DNA from: Amphritea sp.
GTDB lineage: Bacteria; Pseudomonadota; Gammaproteobacteria; Pseudomonadales; Nitrincolaceae
Assembly (NCBI GenBank): GCA_024679635.1
Contig: JAIBDA010000054.1
Span: forward strand, 1-8,164
Length of the DNA stretch: 8,164 bases
Reading direction: 5' to 3'
The position numbers were made by a program, and so were the translations under genes. The notes under the pieces were generated by a model that did not search any database, was not told the origin of the DNA, and was given only the letters and a program-made list of their open reading frames with translations. Shown in pieces: positions 6,826 to 8,164 of this stretch; positions within the stretch are counted from its first letter, which is position 1, and each line of letters starts with the position of its first letter.

Positions 6826-7584
6826 ATGAGCCATTCACAAGCTACTGACAAATTGATGGTGGAACTGCGCGACCTGAATAAATGGTACGGCGAGTTTCAT
6901 GTTCTAAAGAATATTAATCTGGAAGTGAAGCAGGGCGAGAAAATTGTTATCTGTGGCCCATCGGGCTCCGGTAAATCAACTATGATCCGTTGCATTAACC
7001 ATCTGGAAGAGCACCAGAAGGGCGATATCATTGTCAGTGGTATACCCCTTAATGAAGATATTAAAAATATTGAAGCGATTCGTAAGGAAGTGGGAATGGT
7101 GTTTCAGCACTTTAATCTGTTCCCGCATCTGACCGTGCTCGAAAATTGTGTACTGGCGCCTATTTGGGTAAAGAAAATGCCCCGTAAGGAAGCTGAAGCA
7201 CAGGCAATGGAGCTGCTTGAACGGGTGAAAATTCCCGACCAGGCGCTTAAGTATCCGGGCCAGCTGTCCGGAGGGCAGCAGCAACGGGTAGCGATCGCCC
7301 GATCACTTTGTATGAATCCTGATGTGATGCTATTTGATGAACCGACCTCTGCGCTCGACCCTGAGATGATTAAAGAGGTATTGGATGTCATGATTGAGCT
7401 GGCCACCGAAGGCATGACCATGCTGTGCGTAACCCATGAGATGGGCTTCGCTAAGACTGTCGCTGATCGGGTTATCTTTATGGATGGTGGGCAGATAGTT
7501 GAAGAAAACGAACCCCATGAGTTCTTTAACAACCCGCAGCATGAACGGACCCAGTTATTCCTGAGTCAGATACTTCAGCATTAA
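6826..7584 (+). CDS. aapP: General L-amino-acid ABC transporter, ATP-binding protein AapP
   Basis: A 252-residue polar amino-acid uptake ATPase (GlnQ/HisP/AapP group); a dimer on the cytoplasmic face powers import through AapQ/AapM. All nucleotide-binding elements are intact: Walker [10 protein letters not shown] (44-52), Q-loop Gln94 in [11 protein letters not shown], signature LSGGQ (147-151), Walker B VMLFDEP (167-173), D-loop SALD (175-178) and switch His204 in CVTHEMGFA. The length is normal for the family, and the [16 protein letters not shown] stretch is typical of amino-acid importers. AGAGAG (6812-6817) is a moderate Shine-Dalgarno 8 bases before the ATG. Last gene of the operon, 24 bases after aapM, with a strong terminator 40 bases past the stop. 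Confidence 0.97.
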   Translation: MSHSQATDKLMVELRDLNKWYGEFHVLKNINLEVKQGEKIVICGPSGSGKSTMIRCINHLEEHQKGDIIVSGIPLNEDIKNIEAIRKEVGMVFQHFNLFPHLTVLENCVLAPIWVKKMPRKEAEAQAMELLERVKIPDQALKYPGQLSGGQQQRVAIARSLCMNPDVMLFDEPTSALDPEMIKEVLDVMIELATEGMTMLCVTHEMGFAKTVADRVIFMDGGQIVEENEPHEFFNNPQHERTQLFLSQILQH

Positions 7585-7622
7585 CGCCACAAACGCAATT
7601 TTGCTTCTTGCTTTATAAGCAT

Positions 7623-7649
7623 AAAAAAACCGCCAGTCAGGCGGTTTTT
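7623..7649. terminator. Bidirectional rho-independent terminator between aapP and the EF-hand gene
   Basis: A perfect 10-base-pair stem, AAAAACCGCC (7625-7634) with GGCGGTTTTT (7640-7649), encloses the loop AGTCA. Read on the plus strand it ends in five T, interrupted by one A and followed by four more. Read on the minus strand it ends in seven T. It can therefore stop transcription of both convergent units, the aap operon from the left and the EF-hand gene from the right. Confidence 0.93.
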
Positions 7650-7706
7650 ATTTTCCTATCAATAGCGCAAAGGATCTAAGGTTCTGCCTGGATCCAGGTT
7701 TAGCTA

Positions 7707-7931
7707 TTAGCCGTGGGTAAGTTCTTCGTATTCTGCTTCGCTAAGTTGACCATCTTTATCAATGTCAGCGCTGATAAACGCAGCTTCAAGACCCTCAACA
7801 CTTTTAGCCTCTTCCAGGTTGATAACACCATCAGCGTTAATATCGATGGTTTGAAAATCTGGTATTTCTACGGCAAAAGCTGCAGCTGAAACGGTTGTCA
7901 GGGCGATTGCACATAGGGTTTTGATGTTCAT
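7707..7931 (-). CDS. Small exported EF-hand calcium-binding protein
   Basis: A 74-residue protein with a Sec signal peptide: MNIK, a hydrophobic stretch, then an AFA site, with cleavage after Ala20. The mature part, about 54 residues, is little more than one pair of EF-hands. Loop 1 is residues 30-41 (D30, N32, D34, G35, I37, E41). Loop 2 is residues 56-67 (D56, D58, D60, G61, L63, E67). Both have acidic or Asn ligands at positions 1, 3 and 5, Gly at 6, a hydrophobic residue at 8 and Glu at 12, so both should bind calcium. The protein should act in the periplasm or outside the cell; partner and purpose are unknown. AGGAG (7944-7940) lies 8 bases before the ATG. Two stop codons occur in tandem, TAA then TAG. 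It is a single-gene unit, convergent with the aap operon and behind a near-consensus sigma-54 promoter. Confidence 0.9.
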   Translation of the reverse strand: MNIKTLCAIALTTVSAAAFAVEIPDFQTIDINADGVINLEEAKSVEGLEAAFISADIDKDGQLSEAEYEELTHG

Positions 7932-7985
7932 ATTTAAAGCTCCTAGATTTAAGTTAACAAAGTTATTGATTGATAATCTCTATAA

Positions 7986-8002
7986 AGCAGTCTTTGTGCC
8001 AA
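7986..8002 (-). promoter_or_regulatory. Near-consensus sigma-54 promoter for the EF-hand gene
   Basis: On the minus strand, TTGGCAC (8002-7996), five bases, then CTGCT (7990-7986) matches YTGGCAC-N5-TTGCW at all but one position. The invariant GG and GC are exactly 10 bases apart. Transcription would begin near 7975, leaving a leader of about 44 bases before the ATG at 7931 that contains the AGGAG ribosome-binding site. No better sigma-70 promoter is evident close to the gene. Confidence 0.8.
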
Positions 8003-8020
8003 TGTAAATTTTACTTTATA

Positions 8021-8033
8021 AATCAATTGCTTA
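8021..8033 (+). promoter_or_regulatory. IHF consensus site, proximal
   Basis: AATCAATTGCTTA matches the IHF consensus WATCARNNNNTTR at every defined position. It lies about 20 bases upstream of the -24 element, roughly -46 to -58 from the predicted start, between promoter and likely activator sites, where IHF usually bends sigma-54 promoters. The consensus is degenerate, so chance matches occur in AT-rich DNA. Confidence 0.5.
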
Positions 8034-8102
8034 AGTGATAGGGTTTTGTTTTTTTAGAAGAAAACTGTCTCTGTAGAGCATCGGGATAATGCGTGTGGTT
8101 AA

Positions 8103-8115
8103 TAAATTATTGATT
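8103..8115 (-). promoter_or_regulatory. IHF consensus site, distal, opposite orientation
   Basis: Read on the minus strand, AATCAATAATTTA fits WATCARNNNNTTR fully. Together with the proximal site it belongs to a 12-base inverted repeat (TTATAAATCAAT at 8016-8027 and its exact reverse complement at 8109-8120). It is about 130 bases upstream of the predicted start and could serve a promoter further right, outside the window. Confidence 0.35.
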
Positions 8116-8137
8116 TATAAGCGTTTTAATTGTCTTC

Positions 8138-8153
8138 GCCCAGAGACTTGGGC
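8138..8153. repeat. Dyad GCCCA-N6-TGGGC near the right edge
   Basis: A 5-base perfect inverted repeat with a 6-base spacer, extendable to 6 pairs if a G-U pair is counted. There is no following T run on either strand within the window, so it is not a clear terminator. It could be an operator or part of an element cut by the edge. Confidence 0.3.
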
Positions 8154-8164
8154 AAGTGTATATA

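Larger units (their letters stand above)
8003..8164 (-). promoter_or_regulatory. Upstream activating region of the EF-hand gene
   Basis: This AT-rich stretch reaches the window edge and contains no gene on either strand that I can support. Going upstream from the sigma-54 promoter it holds an IHF consensus match (8021-8033), an A/T tract (8044-8056), a short dyad CTCTGTAGAG (8069-8078), a second IHF match in the opposite orientation (8103-8115) and the dyad GCCCA-N6-TGGGC (8138-8153). Such a layout suits a promoter activated from a distance through DNA bending. Confidence 0.5.

Noticed and set aside
7104..7532. A 142-codon open frame on the minus strand inside aapP
   Set aside because: It lies wholly antisense to an intact ATPase gene, and its predicted sequence is rich in Ser, Thr and Cys with no recognisable domain. 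It is the usual by-product of codon use on the other strand. The same applies to the shorter antisense frames within the TIGR02444 gene, aapJ, aapQ and aapM.
7687..7698. Perfect palindrome CCTGGATCCAGG just after the EF-hand stop codons
   Set aside because: It has no T run and would leave a very small loop. It probably arose by chance in the 3' region, since the real terminator is further on at 7623-7649.
1..8164. Mobile elements, defence genes, CRISPR arrays, tRNA or rRNA genes
   Set aside because: No transposase, integrase, direct-repeat array or cloverleaf was seen. All genes have ordinary core-genome character and even base composition.

Overview
The window comes from the chromosome of a gammaproteobacterium. 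Its proteins resemble those of marine Oceanospirillales/Pseudomonadales-type bacteria, an inference from protein similarity recalled by eye, not from a search. Base composition is moderate and even. There are no insertion sequences, phage genes, integrases, tRNA or rRNA genes, or CRISPR arrays. Gene content looks like ordinary core genome; the more interesting material is in the non-coding DNA.

Left part (1-3070): an ABC-F ATPase of the YheS type lies on the minus strand and runs off the left edge. Twenty bases away, a small TIGR02444/DUF2390-family protein of unknown function starts in the opposite direction. It is followed on the same strand by an FKBP-type peptidyl-prolyl isomerase with a lipoprotein signal peptide, closed by a strong intrinsic terminator.

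Centre (3071-7649): a complete four-gene operon, aapJ-aapQ-aapM-aapP, encodes a general L-amino-acid ABC importer: periplasmic binding protein, two inner-membrane permeases and the ATPase. AapJ delivers amino acids to the AapQ/AapM channel, and AapP drives uptake. A 339-base control region precedes it, with a sigma-54 type -24/-12 promoter of exact GG-N10-GC spacing and two palindromes upstream. A GNRA-capped hairpin with a short U run lies between aapJ and aapQ and probably makes the binding protein more abundant than the membrane parts. A terminator that works in both directions closes the operon.

Right part (7650-8164): a 74-residue exported protein with two canonical EF-hand calcium-binding loops lies on the minus strand, convergent with the operon. 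Its upstream region has a near-consensus sigma-54 promoter (TTGGCAC-N5-CTGCT) and two full matches to the IHF consensus in opposite orientation. The window therefore holds two probable sigma-54 promoters about 4.7 kb apart, one for amino-acid uptake and one for a tiny calcium-binding protein.

I saw no convincing new multi-gene system. The best leads are the sigma-54 architecture in front of the EF-hand gene, the TCTGTA-containing element at a similar distance upstream of both sigma-54 promoters, and a possible leaderless start of the ABC-F gene.
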